A stretch of 64,000 nucleotides of DNA from Kordia algicida OT-1 (GCF_000154725.1 NZ_DS544873.1:2555397-2619396); one strand, 5' to 3'. Positions 26,176 through 35,763 are shown, numbered from the stretch's first letter. Notes: a model not told the origin generated them from the letters alone. A program made the numbers and translations.

Positions 26176-26453
26176 AGTTCAATGTAATTTTTGGTTTTTG
26201 AATATTTATTTATACCACAAAACTACATTGGATAAAAAGTTATTGGTTACGGAAACACCATAAATAAGGTATGAAGTATCGTATGTTTTTTTCTCAAAAA
26301 AAACCTTATGAACCCTTGATTTTGTTAACGTTAAGATAATTTAATTATAAGAATCAGTTAAAGAGATTGGAGTTCATTTTTCAAGTATGTATTTCATACG
26401 CGTCAATTAAAAATTTTATGGTGTTGAAACTTCTTCTACGCAACTCACATTGT

Positions 26454-26768
26454 TTAAACTACCGTTGGCGACCACATTTTATAAAAACGAAATGCTTTGG
26501 AATATTCTGAACGCGGACAAAAGGCAAGACCTACTTCTTCATTATTTAAAGCAGCTTCTGTCAATACAATATGTTTTGCTTCTTTTTTAGCATTTTCAAA
26601 CTCTCTGTGATTGACTTTACATACTACTTTTTTAAAAACACCTTGCATCCATTTTTGCATGTCAGTATCATCTTCATATTTTCTATAACAGGCAAGAGAA
26701 GCATGTGCGGCAATTACAGGCGCAAAGCGATCAGGCACTGATTCTTTGAGTAAAATATACATTTTCAT
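26454..26768 (-). CDS. Small PTH2-like protein (peptidyl-tRNA hydrolase fold)
   Basis: Start set at ATG 26766-26768 (MKMYILLKES), because the longer frame would need TTG. The protein has 104 residues. 'AAHASLACYRKY' and 'FKKVVCKVN' followed by 'HIVLTEAALNNEEVGLAF' fit the order of PTH2 elements. The Gln of the typical AAQCxHA motif is not evident, so catalysis is uncertain. Its usual role would be release of tRNA from stalled peptidyl-tRNA. It stands alone, with about 280 bp to the protease gene. Confidence 0.55.
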   Translation of the reverse strand: MKMYILLKESVPDRFAPVIAAHASLACYRKYEDDTDMQKWMQGVFKKVVCKVNHREFENAKKEAKHIVLTEAALNNEEVGLAFCPRSEYSKAFRFYKMWSPTVV

Positions 26769-27387
26769 AGTTCGCAAGGATTCATTTTGTATCGTTGCTA
26801 AAAATACGAATTCGTCTATTTACTTAAAAATGTTATATGACTAACGATCTTGTTAAAATCTGTGATTCATCCTGAGAAAATGTCAAAAAAAATGCAGTTT
26901 ATCTTCTTTCTTTGCAGTTAATCTGATATTTATTTGCAGTTTTTCGAAAAAAAAGTTGTTATTTTGCTATTGTTATTGAATAAATAGTCAGAATTTTAAA
27001 TTCTAGCTTCAATACTAATCTTATGATAAACAGGTGACTTCTTCCCCTAATTTATGTTTCTTGTTTGATGAAGATGTTTATTGAATATATATGTAATTTT
27101 TAGTTAATACACAAAAAATCAAATCTATAAGAAAACTAAAAAAAGCTCTGTAACTATTGATTTTAAAGCGATTATCTTTTTATCAAGCAAGAAAAACATA
27201 TAGTTTGTTTACTAGAAAGTTAATCATTCAGATTTTTATATAAGGAAAGTTTATAGCATCTATTGACCAAGATTAATTACCCAAATCAAGTTTTCTTGTA
27301 AGAGTTTTAAACTTTAAAAAATCGTAAAATATTTAAAATCAAGCATTAAAAATCAATTTTGTGAGTTTTTTTTTATACTTTTAAGCT
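26769..27387. other. AT-rich intergenic region of about 620 bp
   Basis: I see no gene, terminator or repeat family member here. It is very AT-rich with short runs of A and T. The last 20 bp before the GTG start contain TATACTTTTAAG, a weak TAnnTTTG-like match. Confidence 0.5.
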
Positions 27388-27717
27388 GTGAAAATACAAT
27401 TTACCATATTATTATTTTTCATATGTACTTGTAACCTACTTGCAAATCGTCTAGCAGAAGCTAACACTCCAGACGATCTAAATACTACAGTAGTAGCACA
27501 AGGAAATGATACAGGAGCTATGAGTCCATCAAATATTACAGATGAAGGTAGTGGCGGCGGATTATCAAGTGATAAAGAAAGTATCAATTCAATTTTAGGA
27601 TATTCTATACTAATCTTCTTTTCTGTATTAATTATCATTTTAATAGACAATAGAAATTTAGAAAGACGTTATAAAAAGCTTGCAACAGATTTTAAGAATA
27701 AAGAACCCTTTTTGTAA
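27388..27717 (+). CDS. Small secreted/membrane protein of unknown function
   Basis: A 109-residue protein starting at GTG. The N-terminal 20 residues are a signal peptide (hydrophobic, ending near LLANR or AEA). The middle is a polar, Asn/Thr/Gly/Ser-rich linker (about 25-63). A single TM helix lies at about 68-88, followed by a short basic cytoplasmic tail with 'NLERRYKKL'. The type I membrane topology with a tiny ectodomain recalls small anchors or regulators. No family recognised. A perfect 14-bp terminator stem follows, supporting that it is expressed. Confidence 0.65.
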   Translation: MKIQFTILLFFICTCNLLANRLAEANTPDDLNTTVVAQGNDTGAMSPSNITDEGSGGGLSSDKESINSILGYSILIFFSVLIIILIDNRNLERRYKKLATDFKNKEPFL

Positions 27718-27734
27718 CGAAACGATAAAACACA

Positions 27735-27772
27735 AAAAAGTCGAATACCTTAAAAAGTATTCGACTTTTTTT
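27735..27772. terminator. Bidirectional terminator
   Basis: AAAAAGTCGAATAC (27735-27748) pairs perfectly with GTATTCGACTTTTT (27757-27770). A and T runs on both sides let it act for the small membrane protein gene and for the converging gene at 27794. Confidence 0.9.
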
Positions 27773-27793
27773 ATGTCTTATAATGAAAGAAGC

Positions 27794-29155
27794 TTAGCTA
27801 ATTCCTTTGATGATATCGTATTTTGTAATGATGTGATATTTTTCGTCTCCCAAGTCTACCAAAACCGCTTGATTATCTTTCGTAATCAACTTCGATATTT
27901 CGTCAATAGAACTATTTTTATGTACTATAGGAAAAGGATCTTGCATGATATCTGCAATATACGTATCTGCGATGTCTTTGTTTTCCATGTATTTGGCAAA
28001 TAGTGAAGTTTCATCAATAGAGCCTACAAAACCTTCCGTATCAACTACAGGGATTTGTGAGATTTTAAATTTGCGCATACGCTCAATTGCATGTGACACC
28101 AATTCGCCAGTTTTTACCGTAACTAAAGGTTTGTCGTGATGTTCTTTGATTAAATCGGCTGCAGAAGATGCTTCTTCCTCCAAGAATCCGCGTTCACGCA
28201 TCCAATCGTCATTAAACATTTTTCCAACATACCTACTTCCGTGATCGTGAAACAACACCACCACAACATCGTCTTTTGTAAAATGCTCTTTTAGTTGCAA
28301 TACACCTTTTATGGCAGATCCGGCTGAGTTTCCTAAAAACATACCTTCTTCTTTTGCCAAACGCTGTGTATATATTGCGGCATCTTTGTCGGTTACTTTT
28401 GTAAAGCCATCAATGATGTCAAAATTTACATTTTTAGGCAATATATCTTCTCCTATTCCTTCCGTGATGTACGAATAGATTTCGTTTTCATCAAAGATTC
28501 CTGTTTCATGGTATTTTTTAAATACAGAACCATACGTATCAACTCCCCAAACTTTTACATTTGGATTTTGTTCTTTTAGGTATTTTCCAACACCAGAAAT
28601 AGTTCCTCCAGTTCCCACACCTACAATAAAGTGTGTGACTTTCCCTTTGGTTTGTTCCCAAATTTCAGGACCTGTACTTTCGTAATGCGCAGTAGCATTG
28701 CTTGGATTGTCGTACTGATTTACGTACCAAGCATTTGGAGTTTCTTCTCCCAAGCGTTTGGACACAGAATAATACGAACGTGGATCGTCTGGCTCAACCG
28801 CAGTAGGACAGACTACAACTTCCGCACCAACAGCACGTAAAATATCAATCTTTTCTTTTGATTGTTTGTCTGCCATTACACAAATAAGTTTGTAGCCTTT
28901 TACAATAGCTGCTAGTGCCAAGCCCATTCCTGTGTTCCCAGAAGTTCCTTCAATGATAGTTCCGCCTGGTTTTAAACGACCGTCTGCTTCTGCATCTTCA
29001 ATCATTTTCAATGCCATTCTATCTTTTACGGAGTTTCCAGGATTGAAGGTCTCATACTTAGCCAACACCAAAGCATCAATGTCTTTTACCAAAGCATTCA
29101 TTTTAACTAGCGGAGTATTCCCAATAGTTTCTAATATATTTTCTGCGTATTCCAT
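27794..29155 (-). CDS. Cystathionine beta-synthase-type PLP enzyme with CBS domains
   Basis: Start placed at ATG 29153-29155 (453 residues); a longer frame would start at TTG. The fold type II PLP domain spans about 1-320, with the cofactor lysine at 44 (NPGNSVKDR). The substrate loop is GTSGNTG and the phosphate-binding loop is GVGTGGT. Two CBS repeats fill about 335-453. The family condenses serine (or acetylserine) with homocysteine or sulfide, in transsulfuration or cysteine synthesis. The CBS tail suggests ligand control, but the effector is unknown. It stands alone, with terminators on both sides. Confidence 0.92.
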   Translation of the reverse strand: MEYAENILETIGNTPLVKMNALVKDIDALVLAKYETFNPGNSVKDRMALKMIEDAEADGRLKPGGTIIEGTSGNTGMGLALAAIVKGYKLICVMADKQSKEKIDILRAVGAEVVVCPTAVEPDDPRSYYSVSKRLGEETPNAWYVNQYDNPSNATAHYESTGPEIWEQTKGKVTHFIVGVGTGGTISGVGKYLKEQNPNVKVWGVDTYGSVFKKYHETGIFDENEIYSYITEGIGEDILPKNVNFDIIDGFTKVTDKDAAIYTQRLAKEEGMFLGNSAGSAIKGVLQLKEHFTKDDVVVVLFHDHGSRYVGKMFNDDWMRERGFLEEEASSAADLIKEHHDKPLVTVKTGELVSHAIERMRKFKISQIPVVDTEGFVGSIDETSLFAKYMENKDIADTYIADIMQDPFPIVHKNSSIDEISKLITKDNQAVLVDLGDEKYHIITKYDIIKGIS

Positions 29156-29215
29156 TTTTAAGTTTTCAAGCGACAAATATACGAAGTCTCTGTAGATTTT
29201 ATAATATTAAATCCT

Positions 29216-29242
29216 AAAAGTCTATCAAATTAATAGACTTTT
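29216..29242 (-). terminator. Terminator hairpin after the LolC/E-like gene
   Basis: AAAAGTCTAT (29216-29225) pairs with ATAGACTTTT (29233-29242), a perfect 10-bp stem. The T run is modest on the minus strand. About 140 bp separate it from the permease stop. Confidence 0.55.
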
Positions 29243-29384
29243 AATCTTCGCTTAACTTTTTCTTATTCTAATTCTAAAAGTGACCTTGTGTTTTTTCTAC
29301 TATTGAAGATGTAATACCAAATCAACCATAATATACAATATATAAACTCTTTATAGGAATAAAATTTCATGTAAATCAAATATT

Positions 29385-30632
29385 TTACTGAAACTTAATT
29401 GCCTTTACAGGAGAAATTTTAGTAATTATATACGAAGGAATTAACAACATTAACACACATAAAACAAGCGTTCCAACATTGAGCGCCAACACTTGCCAAA
29501 CTTCAATATGCGTTGGAATGATTGACGTATGATATTGCTCTGGGTTTGGGAATTTTAAAAAGCCAAATGTATGCTGTGCCCAAATAAATCCGATGCCGAG
29601 AATATTTCCCCAAAGCAATCCAATTCCTATCAAATAAGCCGCATTGTACAAGAAAACTTTACGAATGCTCCAATTGCTACTTCCAAGCGATTTTAAGATG
29701 CCAATCATCGGTGTTCTATCTAAAATTAACACCAATAACGCCGTAATCATATTAATACCGCCAACGATAATAATGATTCCGATAATTAGAAAGATATTGA
29801 CATCAAACAGGGAAATCCATTCAAAAATAAACGGAAACTTACTAATGATACTTTGGGTATCTAAATTTGGTGGAATTACGTTGTATATTTCGTCGTCTTT
29901 TGCTTGAATGGCGTCAAAATCATCAATAAAAACTTCAAAATTTCCAACTTCGCCATTCTTCCATTTGTTCATTCGCTGAATGTGACGAATATCGACCAAC
30001 AATACATTGGCGTCAAATTTCTGAAATCCTGAATCGTAAATACCGACGATTTCAAAAGTTCGTTCATTCGGAATTTCGCTTGTATTTTCTTTAAGGAATA
30101 ACGTTTTAAACGTGTCGCCTAACTTTAATTCCAAACGTCTTGCCAAATACGCAGAGATCAAAACTTCTCTATTTTCGCGTTTTTCAGAAACATTTGGAAA
30201 GCGACCTTCTTTCAAAAAATCTTCAAAAGCTGTCCATTGATAATCTGTGCCAACACCTTTTGCCAACACACCTTCAAACGTTTTTTCTGTACGAATAATG
30301 CCTGCTTTGGTGGCAACCGCTTGAATATGATTTACACCTGAAACCTGCGTGAAATCTGGGTAAAACTCCTGATTGGAATCGACTGGCGTCAACGAAACTT
30401 CCGAATCGTTATTGTCAAAATTCGAAATTTGAATATGTCCATTAAACGCTGCAACTTTTTCTTGGATCGTTTTTTGCAATCCCATTCCCGTAGCAATCGC
30501 AACCATCATCATCACAATACCAATAGCTATTGCAGCAATTGCAATTTTTATTATTGTCGCCGATACACTACTTTTATACTGTTTTGCCTTTATAATACGT
30601 TTGGCAATAAAAAACTCGTAATTCAAATTCAA
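29385..30632 (-). CDS. FtsX-like ABC permease (LolC/LolE type)
   Basis: A 415-residue permease with one TM helix near residues 27-50. A periplasmic MacB-type domain (about 55-265) follows, then three TM helices near 275-300, 330-355 and 375-405, the four-TM layout of LolC/E. Family members extract lipoproteins from the inner membrane, though other roles occur. The start codon is TTG at 30630-30632, with an in-frame stop upstream and no ATG in the first dozens of codons. It is divergent from the NamZ-like gene with only 2 bp between the start codons. No ATPase gene is adjacent. Confidence 0.88.
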   Translation of the reverse strand: MNLNYEFFIAKRIIKAKQYKSSVSATIIKIAIAAIAIGIVMMMVAIATGMGLQKTIQEKVAAFNGHIQISNFDNNDSEVSLTPVDSNQEFYPDFTQVSGVNHIQAVATKAGIIRTEKTFEGVLAKGVGTDYQWTAFEDFLKEGRFPNVSEKRENREVLISAYLARRLELKLGDTFKTLFLKENTSEIPNERTFEIVGIYDSGFQKFDANVLLVDIRHIQRMNKWKNGEVGNFEVFIDDFDAIQAKDDEIYNVIPPNLDTQSIISKFPFIFEWISLFDVNIFLIIGIIIIVGGINMITALLVLILDRTPMIGILKSLGSSNWSIRKVFLYNAAYLIGIGLLWGNILGIGFIWAQHTFGFLKFPNPEQYHTSIIPTHIEVWQVLALNVGTLVLCVLMLLIPSYIITKISPVKAIKFQ

Positions 30633-30634
30633 GA

Positions 30635-31909
30635 ATGGTTTATAGATTTTTCAAAAATACGTTTTTATTGTTGTTATTAATTGGATTTTTCACAAGATGT
30701 GGCTCCAAAGAACAACAAAATACTCTAAATATAGCTGATGCTGGTACTTCTTCTGTCGCTAAAAAAGTGAACGCTTCCGCAGAATTGACATATAAAGAAC
30801 CCATTGTTGGTGCAAATAAAACTGCTGAATTGCTACCGAAACTCGCTAACAAACGTGTTGGAATTGTTGCCAATCAAACAAGTGTTATTTTCAAATCAGA
30901 TAAAAGCTACACACATTTGGTCGATTCTTTAGTTTCCCTAAAAGTTGATGTAAAAACCGTATTTTCTCCCGAACATGGCTTTCGAGGAAAAGCAGATGCA
31001 GGCGAAATTGTAAAAGATGGAAAAGATGTTAAAACTGGTTTGCCAATTATTTCGCTCTACGGAAAAAACAAAAAACCGTTTCCAAAGCAGCTAGAAAATT
31101 TAGATATCCTCATTTTTGATGTACAAGATGTTGGCGTACGTTTTTACACCTACATTTCTACGCTTCATTATGTGATGGAAGCTTGTGCAGAATCGAACAT
31201 TCCTGTGATTGTGCTTGACAGACCTAACCCAAACGGGCATTATATTGATGGACCAATTTTAGAAAAAGCTTTTAAAAGTTTTATCGGAATGCATCCAATT
31301 CCAATAGTTCACGGAATGACGATTGGCGAATACGCACAAATGATTAACGGTGAAAAATGGTTAGAAAATAATGTGACTTGTGATTTGACAGTGATTTCGG
31401 TGGAAAACTACACACATCAAACGCCGTATAGTTTGCCTATAAAACCATCTCCGAATCTCCCGAACGATCAAGCGATAAACTTATATCCGAGTTTGTGCTT
31501 ATTTGAAGGAACAGATGTTAGTATTGGTCGCGGTACAGAAACACAATTTCAAGTTGTAGGCACGCCACGATTTGACATGAAACATTTCGATCATTTTACT
31601 CCAAAGCCCAATTTTGGTGCTAAAAATCCAAAACACAATGGAAAAATGTGTAACGGTTACGATTTGACGACACATGAACGCTTGGAATCTTTGAATCTTA
31701 CATGGTTATTAGAGTTTTATAATAGATATAAAATTGAAAAAATAGAAACTCCGTTTTTCAACAAAAATAAATTCTTTACAAAACTCGCTGGAACTGAAAA
31801 ATTACAGCAACAAATTGAAGCAGGAATGACCGAAGACCAAATCAAAGCAACTTGGCAAGAAGGTTTGGAAGCTTTTTCGAAAACTCGTGCAAAATATTTG
31901 ATGTATTAG
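30635..31909 (+). CDS. DUF1343 / NamZ-like exo-beta-N-acetylmuramidase lipoprotein
   Basis: A 424-residue protein with a lipoprotein signal ending near FFTRC (Cys22). The DUF1343 core begins near residue 60 with 'RVGIVANQTS', then 'VFSPEHGFRG', 'YGKNKKPF', 'VQDVGVRFYTYI' and 'LDRPNPNG'. These are typical of NamZ, which removes terminal MurNAc from peptidoglycan fragments in the periplasm (CAZy GH171). The C-terminal domain is also conserved. Cell-wall recycling is the likely role. It shares a tiny divergent intergenic space with the LolC/E-like gene. Confidence 0.9.
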   Translation: MVYRFFKNTFLLLLLIGFFTRCGSKEQQNTLNIADAGTSSVAKKVNASAELTYKEPIVGANKTAELLPKLANKRVGIVANQTSVIFKSDKSYTHLVDSLVSLKVDVKTVFSPEHGFRGKADAGEIVKDGKDVKTGLPIISLYGKNKKPFPKQLENLDILIFDVQDVGVRFYTYISTLHYVMEACAESNIPVIVLDRPNPNGHYIDGPILEKAFKSFIGMHPIPIVHGMTIGEYAQMINGEKWLENNVTCDLTVISVENYTHQTPYSLPIKPSPNLPNDQAINLYPSLCLFEGTDVSIGRGTETQFQVVGTPRFDMKHFDHFTPKPNFGAKNPKHNGKMCNGYDLTTHERLESLNLTWLLEFYNRYKIEKIETPFFNKNKFFTKLAGTEKLQQQIEAGMTEDQIKATWQEGLEAFSKTRAKYLMY

Positions 31910-31962
31910 GGTTTTGGGTTTTAGAAACTATGTTTTTCATTTAAAATTTAGCATTTAACATT

Positions 31963-33210
31963 TCAAAGTTTATTCTTCGTTTCAATCCAAAGTGACATGT
32001 ATTTGGTACTTTTCATGTGATGCAATTGCAACATACTTCCCAAAAAATTGTTCGCTCGGTGCTTTTCCAAATCGTTTTGCGTCGTTGTTATTTTTTCTAA
32101 AAGCTGTCGCTGAAAGTTCACTGCTGCATATCTATTTTTGAGAATTTCAAACCCGTTTTGTTGTGCACTCAACCAACGATTTTTATTCGTGTAAAGTTCG
32201 ACAGTCTCGTTTATCAAAGTTTCGATATCGTCTGAAACAACTCCGTTCCACGACAATTCGCCATGCATACCTTCTGCTCCTATTTTAGTTGTTACACAAG
32301 GCGTTCCATTTTGCTTACCATCAATAAATTTTCCTTTCAATCCAGCTCCAAAACGCAACGGCGCTAATAAAATTTTTGCTTTTTTAATTACCTCAGCAGC
32401 ACTTTCTGCTCTGCCATATACAAAGAATTTTTCTTTTGGTTGATTCAGTTGTAAACTGTGTTCTTTTGCATACGAACCGTACACATGCATTTCAGCTTTC
32501 GGAAGTTTTTTCCGCAATAACGGCCAAATTTCTTTTTTAAGATACATGACCATATCACGATTGGGCGCATGTAAAAAGTTTCCAATGGTGACGAAATGTT
32601 GTCGTTCTTCAAACGTTGGCAATGCTTCTATTTGATTTTTGTGAAGTTCTTCCAACATAAATGGAATGTACAACAATAAAGAAGTATCAATTTTAAAGTG
32701 TTGGATTAAAAGATCACGTTCTACTTCTGAAATGAGCAACGAAATATCACAACGTAAAATACTAGCAATCTCGCGTTGTGCCAATTGATAACTTTTTAAT
32801 TGATCGATATGAAATTCTTTTCCATCTTTTAACGCTTGATGTCGTGCTTTTCGCAGACTGTGCAAGTCTTCTGTATCCAGAATTCGCAGTGCGTTCGGGC
32901 ACAATTCTGCAACACGCCAACCGAATTGTTCTTCCATCATAAAACGATCAAACAATACGATAGACGGAAGCAATTGTTGTATGAAATCGTCAAAACTGCT
33001 GTCATTAATCTGAATAGTTTTTGACGCAATTCCCATCTGACGTAAGTCATAACAATATTCAGTTTTTGCAGCTGGACAAGCAAAAGTGACGTCCCATTTT
33101 TGCATTCGAAAGAACTGTAATAGTTGCAACATGCGTGTTCCTGCGGCAGACGAATTGGGTTCTGGCCAAACGTAACCAATGACTAAGATTTTTTGCTGTG
33201 ATTGTTGCAT
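31963..33210 (-). CDS. Glycosyltransferase, GT-B fold (GT4-like)
   Basis: A 415-residue GT-B protein. The N-terminal Rossmann half begins with 'KILVIGYVWPEPNSSAAGTR', typical of GT4. In the C-terminal half, 'FVTIGNFLHAPNRDMV' precedes the donor-binding fold, and 'LAPLRFGAGLKGKFIDG' followed by 'GTPCVTTKIGAEGM' is the sugar-nucleotide site. The donor and acceptor are unknown. Its start overlaps the stop of the GDPD gene by one base, so it ends a three-gene operon with that gene and the hydroxylase. Confidence 0.85.
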   Translation of the reverse strand: MQQSQQKILVIGYVWPEPNSSAAGTRMLQLLQFFRMQKWDVTFACPAAKTEYCYDLRQMGIASKTIQINDSSFDDFIQQLLPSIVLFDRFMMEEQFGWRVAELCPNALRILDTEDLHSLRKARHQALKDGKEFHIDQLKSYQLAQREIASILRCDISLLISEVERDLLIQHFKIDTSLLLYIPFMLEELHKNQIEALPTFEERQHFVTIGNFLHAPNRDMVMYLKKEIWPLLRKKLPKAEMHVYGSYAKEHSLQLNQPKEKFFVYGRAESAAEVIKKAKILLAPLRFGAGLKGKFIDGKQNGTPCVTTKIGAEGMHGELSWNGVVSDDIETLINETVELYTNKNRWLSAQQNGFEILKNRYAAVNFQRQLLEKITTTQNDLEKHRANNFLGSMLQLHHMKSTKYMSLWIETKNKL

Positions 33211-34097
33211 TATTTGGCACGTATATCTGGATAATCAGTGATAATCGCATCAACATTCCAATTGATTAATTGTAGAATATCAGCTTCTTTATTTACTGTC
33301 CACGGAATAACCTGAAAGTTATTTTTTTGATAATCGCGCACATTTTTACGCGTTAAAAGTTTGTAGTACGGACTGATGATTTCGGGAGTAAAACTGAGTT
33401 GTTTTAGTTTTTTGTCAATGGATTCGTTTTCATCTACTAACAATGCCAATTTCATGTTGGGCGCTTGCTTTTTGATTTCTTCTAGCGTTTCCAAATCAAA
33501 CGCTTGTAAATTGACACGATTTCCAAGATCATATTTATGAATAACTTCGAGCACCAAACGGACAAATACAGCTACTTTTGGTGCAAATACGTCATCGTAA
33601 GAAGGTTTTCTTTTGATTTCTATGTTGTAATTAATAGTGCTATTCGTTTTCTGTTCTGACATTTGAATAACATCGGTCAATAATGGTTTTACAACTTTTA
33701 TTTTCTTTTGATTGGGAAATCTTGGATGTTTTTTAGATCCGCAATCGTATTGACGAATGCTGTCATACGACATTTGATAGAGATTGTATTTTTTTTCATC
33801 AGCTTCAGAAATTGGACTTCCTTGCAAGTCTAGCGCAATTTCATGATTCATAAAAGGTTCATGCGAAACTACAACTTGATGATCTTTAGAAACTACAACA
33901 TCCAACTCTAAAGCATTTACATTGAGCTCAATGGCTTTTTCAAAACCCATCATAGAATTTTCTGGAAACAAACCTCTACAGCCACGATGTCCTTGAATGC
34001 TTGTCGTTTTAACGCTTGTTTGTGATTGGTTTTTACAACTCATGGTAATTAATAGACATAGACATACATATATGCGAAAAGGAAGTTTTAGAGACAT
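33210..34097 (-). CDS. Glycerophosphodiester phosphodiesterase family lipoprotein
   Basis: A 295-residue protein. A lipoprotein-like signal ends at SCKNQS (Cys near 21). The catalytic GDPD motifs follow: 'GHRGCRGLFPENS' near 37-49 (His and Arg), 'ALELDVVVSKD' near 62-72 (metal-binding Glu/Asp) and HEPF near 79. The C-terminal 'VIPWTVN' and 'DAIITDYPD' are conserved in the family. It hydrolyses glycerophosphodiesters to glycerol-3-phosphate in the periplasm. It is the middle gene of an operon with a hydroxylase (3-bp gap) and a glycosyltransferase, consistent with lipid or envelope remodelling (inference). Confidence 0.92.
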   Translation of the reverse strand: MSLKLPFRIYVCLCLLITMSCKNQSQTSVKTTSIQGHRGCRGLFPENSMMGFEKAIELNVNALELDVVVSKDHQVVVSHEPFMNHEIALDLQGSPISEADEKKYNLYQMSYDSIRQYDCGSKKHPRFPNQKKIKVVKPLLTDVIQMSEQKTNSTINYNIEIKRKPSYDDVFAPKVAVFVRLVLEVIHKYDLGNRVNLQAFDLETLEEIKKQAPNMKLALLVDENESIDKKLKQLSFTPEIISPYYKLLTRKNVRDYQKNNFQVIPWTVNKEADILQLINWNVDAIITDYPDIRAK

Positions 34098-34100
34098 AAA

Positions 34101-34952
34101 TTATTCATCAGAATTTAAAGTAGTTGGCGGACGATATTTGTTAAAAGGAATTTTGAGCAGACTTTTTAGGTTTGCATTTTCAGAAGCATCTGGATATGTA
34201 TCTACGCCATACACCAAAGTTTCAGGGTCTTTTGTAGCGAATGTTTGAAAGATTCGATCCCAAATAGAAAAGATGTTTCCATAATTTGTATCGGTATAAG
34301 GTAACACGTGATGATGGTGTACTTTGTGCATGTTTGGCGAAACGATAATGTAACTAAGCCACTTATCAACGTTTTTAGGAATGCTAATATTTGCATGATT
34401 AAATTGTGATAAAACGACTGACATTGATTGGTACAACATAATAATTCCCACAGGCGCACCAACAATAACAACTCCTGCTAAAGTAAATATGAAACGAATG
34501 ACACTTTCGCCAGGATGATGACGATTTGCTGTCGTTGTGTCTACATGCGTGTCCGTATGATGTACTAAATGAAAACGCCATAAAAATGGAACTCTGTGCT
34601 CTACATAATGTGCCAACCAAGCGCCAAAAAAGTCTAACAAGGCAACTCCAATGAGTGCGTACCACCAAATAGAAAGTTCGGGAAACTGCAATTTAATCCA
34701 TTCTAAAATTCCAAAATTATTGGCAACTGCCCAATCGGAAGCTTTGAGTAATAAGAATGCTAAAACGAAGTTCACAACAATCGTGGTCAACGTAAAAAAG
34801 ATATTGATTCCGGCGTGATTTACTTTTTTGTAGTTGAATCGAATTAAAGGAATGATGTATTCAATGAGCCAAAAAAAAGCAATTCCACCAACCAAAATAG
34901 CACTTCTGTGCGAAGAAGGAATCGACTCAAAATATGATAAGATAGTATCCAA
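34101..34952 (-). CDS. Sterol desaturase / fatty-acid hydroxylase family membrane protein
   Basis: A 283-residue membrane protein with four to five TM segments. The di-iron histidine boxes are visible: HYVEH (near 115-119), 'HLVHHTD' (near 128-134) followed by 'NRHHPGE', and 'HKVHHHH' (near 209-215). This family hydroxylates or desaturates lipids using oxygen. The substrate here is unknown; an envelope lipid is likely given the GDPD and glycosyltransferase in the same operon. First gene of the operon. Confidence 0.9.
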   Translation of the reverse strand: MDTILSYFESIPSSHRSAILVGGIAFFWLIEYIIPLIRFNYKKVNHAGINIFFTLTTIVVNFVLAFLLLKASDWAVANNFGILEWIKLQFPELSIWWYALIGVALLDFFGAWLAHYVEHRVPFLWRFHLVHHTDTHVDTTTANRHHPGESVIRFIFTLAGVVIVGAPVGIIMLYQSMSVVLSQFNHANISIPKNVDKWLSYIIVSPNMHKVHHHHVLPYTDTNYGNIFSIWDRIFQTFATKDPETLVYGVDTYPDASENANLKSLLKIPFNKYRPPTTLNSDE

Positions 34953-35017
34953 AATAATTTAGGTTTCGTAGGTTTTGTGAGTTTATAAAGATACGTTTTT
35001 CTGAAATTTAGCGCAAA

Positions 35018-35524
35018 CTAACGTTTTGCTTTTGATGCTATCACCGTCTTTAACTTTTCTACAATATTATAAGTTGCAGGACAAATAGAAATATTGTTCA
35101 TCGTTATCTCTGAAATTTTATGAAACTTTTTTCTATTGGTATGCGGATATTCTCTACAAGCTTTTGGACGTACATCATAAATCATGCATTCATTGTCGGC
35201 TCCCAAAAAGTGACATGGCGCCGATTGCAATACATAATGATTGTCTTCATCAAAGTATAGAAACTGGCTTATAAATTGATGTTCTTTCATTCTAAAATGC
35301 TTAGAAATACGCGCAATATCTGCGTTTGTAAATATCGGACTTGTCGTTTTACAACAATTTGCACAAGCCAAACAATCTGTTTTTGAAAACTCATCTTCAT
35401 GCAATTCCTGCATGATGTAATCGAGATTTTTAGGAGTTCTTTTCTTTAATTTATAGAAGAATTTCTGGTTCTCTTTTTCTACTTCTTTTGCCAATTTTGG
35501 CAGTTCATTGATGAATTCTTCCAT
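35018..35524 (-). CDS. YkgJ-family cysteine cluster protein
   Basis: A 168-residue protein. The characteristic cysteines occur as CLACANCC (near 55-62), a lone Cys in 'APCHFLG', then CMIYDVRPKACREYP (near 110-124) and a late Cys. They probably bind a metal or Fe-S centre. The N-terminal 45 residues form a charged helix. Function is unknown for the family. It is separated from its neighbours and monocistronic. Confidence 0.88.
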   Translation of the reverse strand: MEEFINELPKLAKEVEKENQKFFYKLKKRTPKNLDYIMQELHEDEFSKTDCLACANCCKTTSPIFTNADIARISKHFRMKEHQFISQFLYFDEDNHYVLQSAPCHFLGADNECMIYDVRPKACREYPHTNRKKFHKISEITMNNISICPATYNIVEKLKTVIASKAKR

Positions 35525-35720
35525 GTGTATTTGTCTTAAAAAGCAAAAATATCGAATATTTTCCAGATTTGTTGGGTAACAAAACGATCTGTTGCGTACT
35601 TATTAGTAAACATACTAAAAGAAGAAAAGCTTTTTGAAGTATGTTCAATGACAACTAGAGTCATAAAATTGGGGGATTTTAGGGATCTAGGTTAATTATT
35701 TAGGTTATAGTTAACACAGT

Positions 35721-35763
35721 AAGCAACGATGAATACGAAAGTAGGATTCGTTGCTTTTTTTAT
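35721..35763 (+). terminator. Terminator with no recognised gene upstream
   Basis: AAGCAACGA (35721-35729) pairs with TCGTTGCTT (35748-35756) and is followed by seven T. On the plus strand the preceding 195 bp contain no good ORF, so it may end a small RNA starting around 35600. Confidence 0.7.

Noticed and set aside
29156-29176. TTG start for the CBS-type enzyme
   Set aside because: The ATG at 29153-29155 starts the conserved MEYAENILETIGNTP; the extra residues are not expected.
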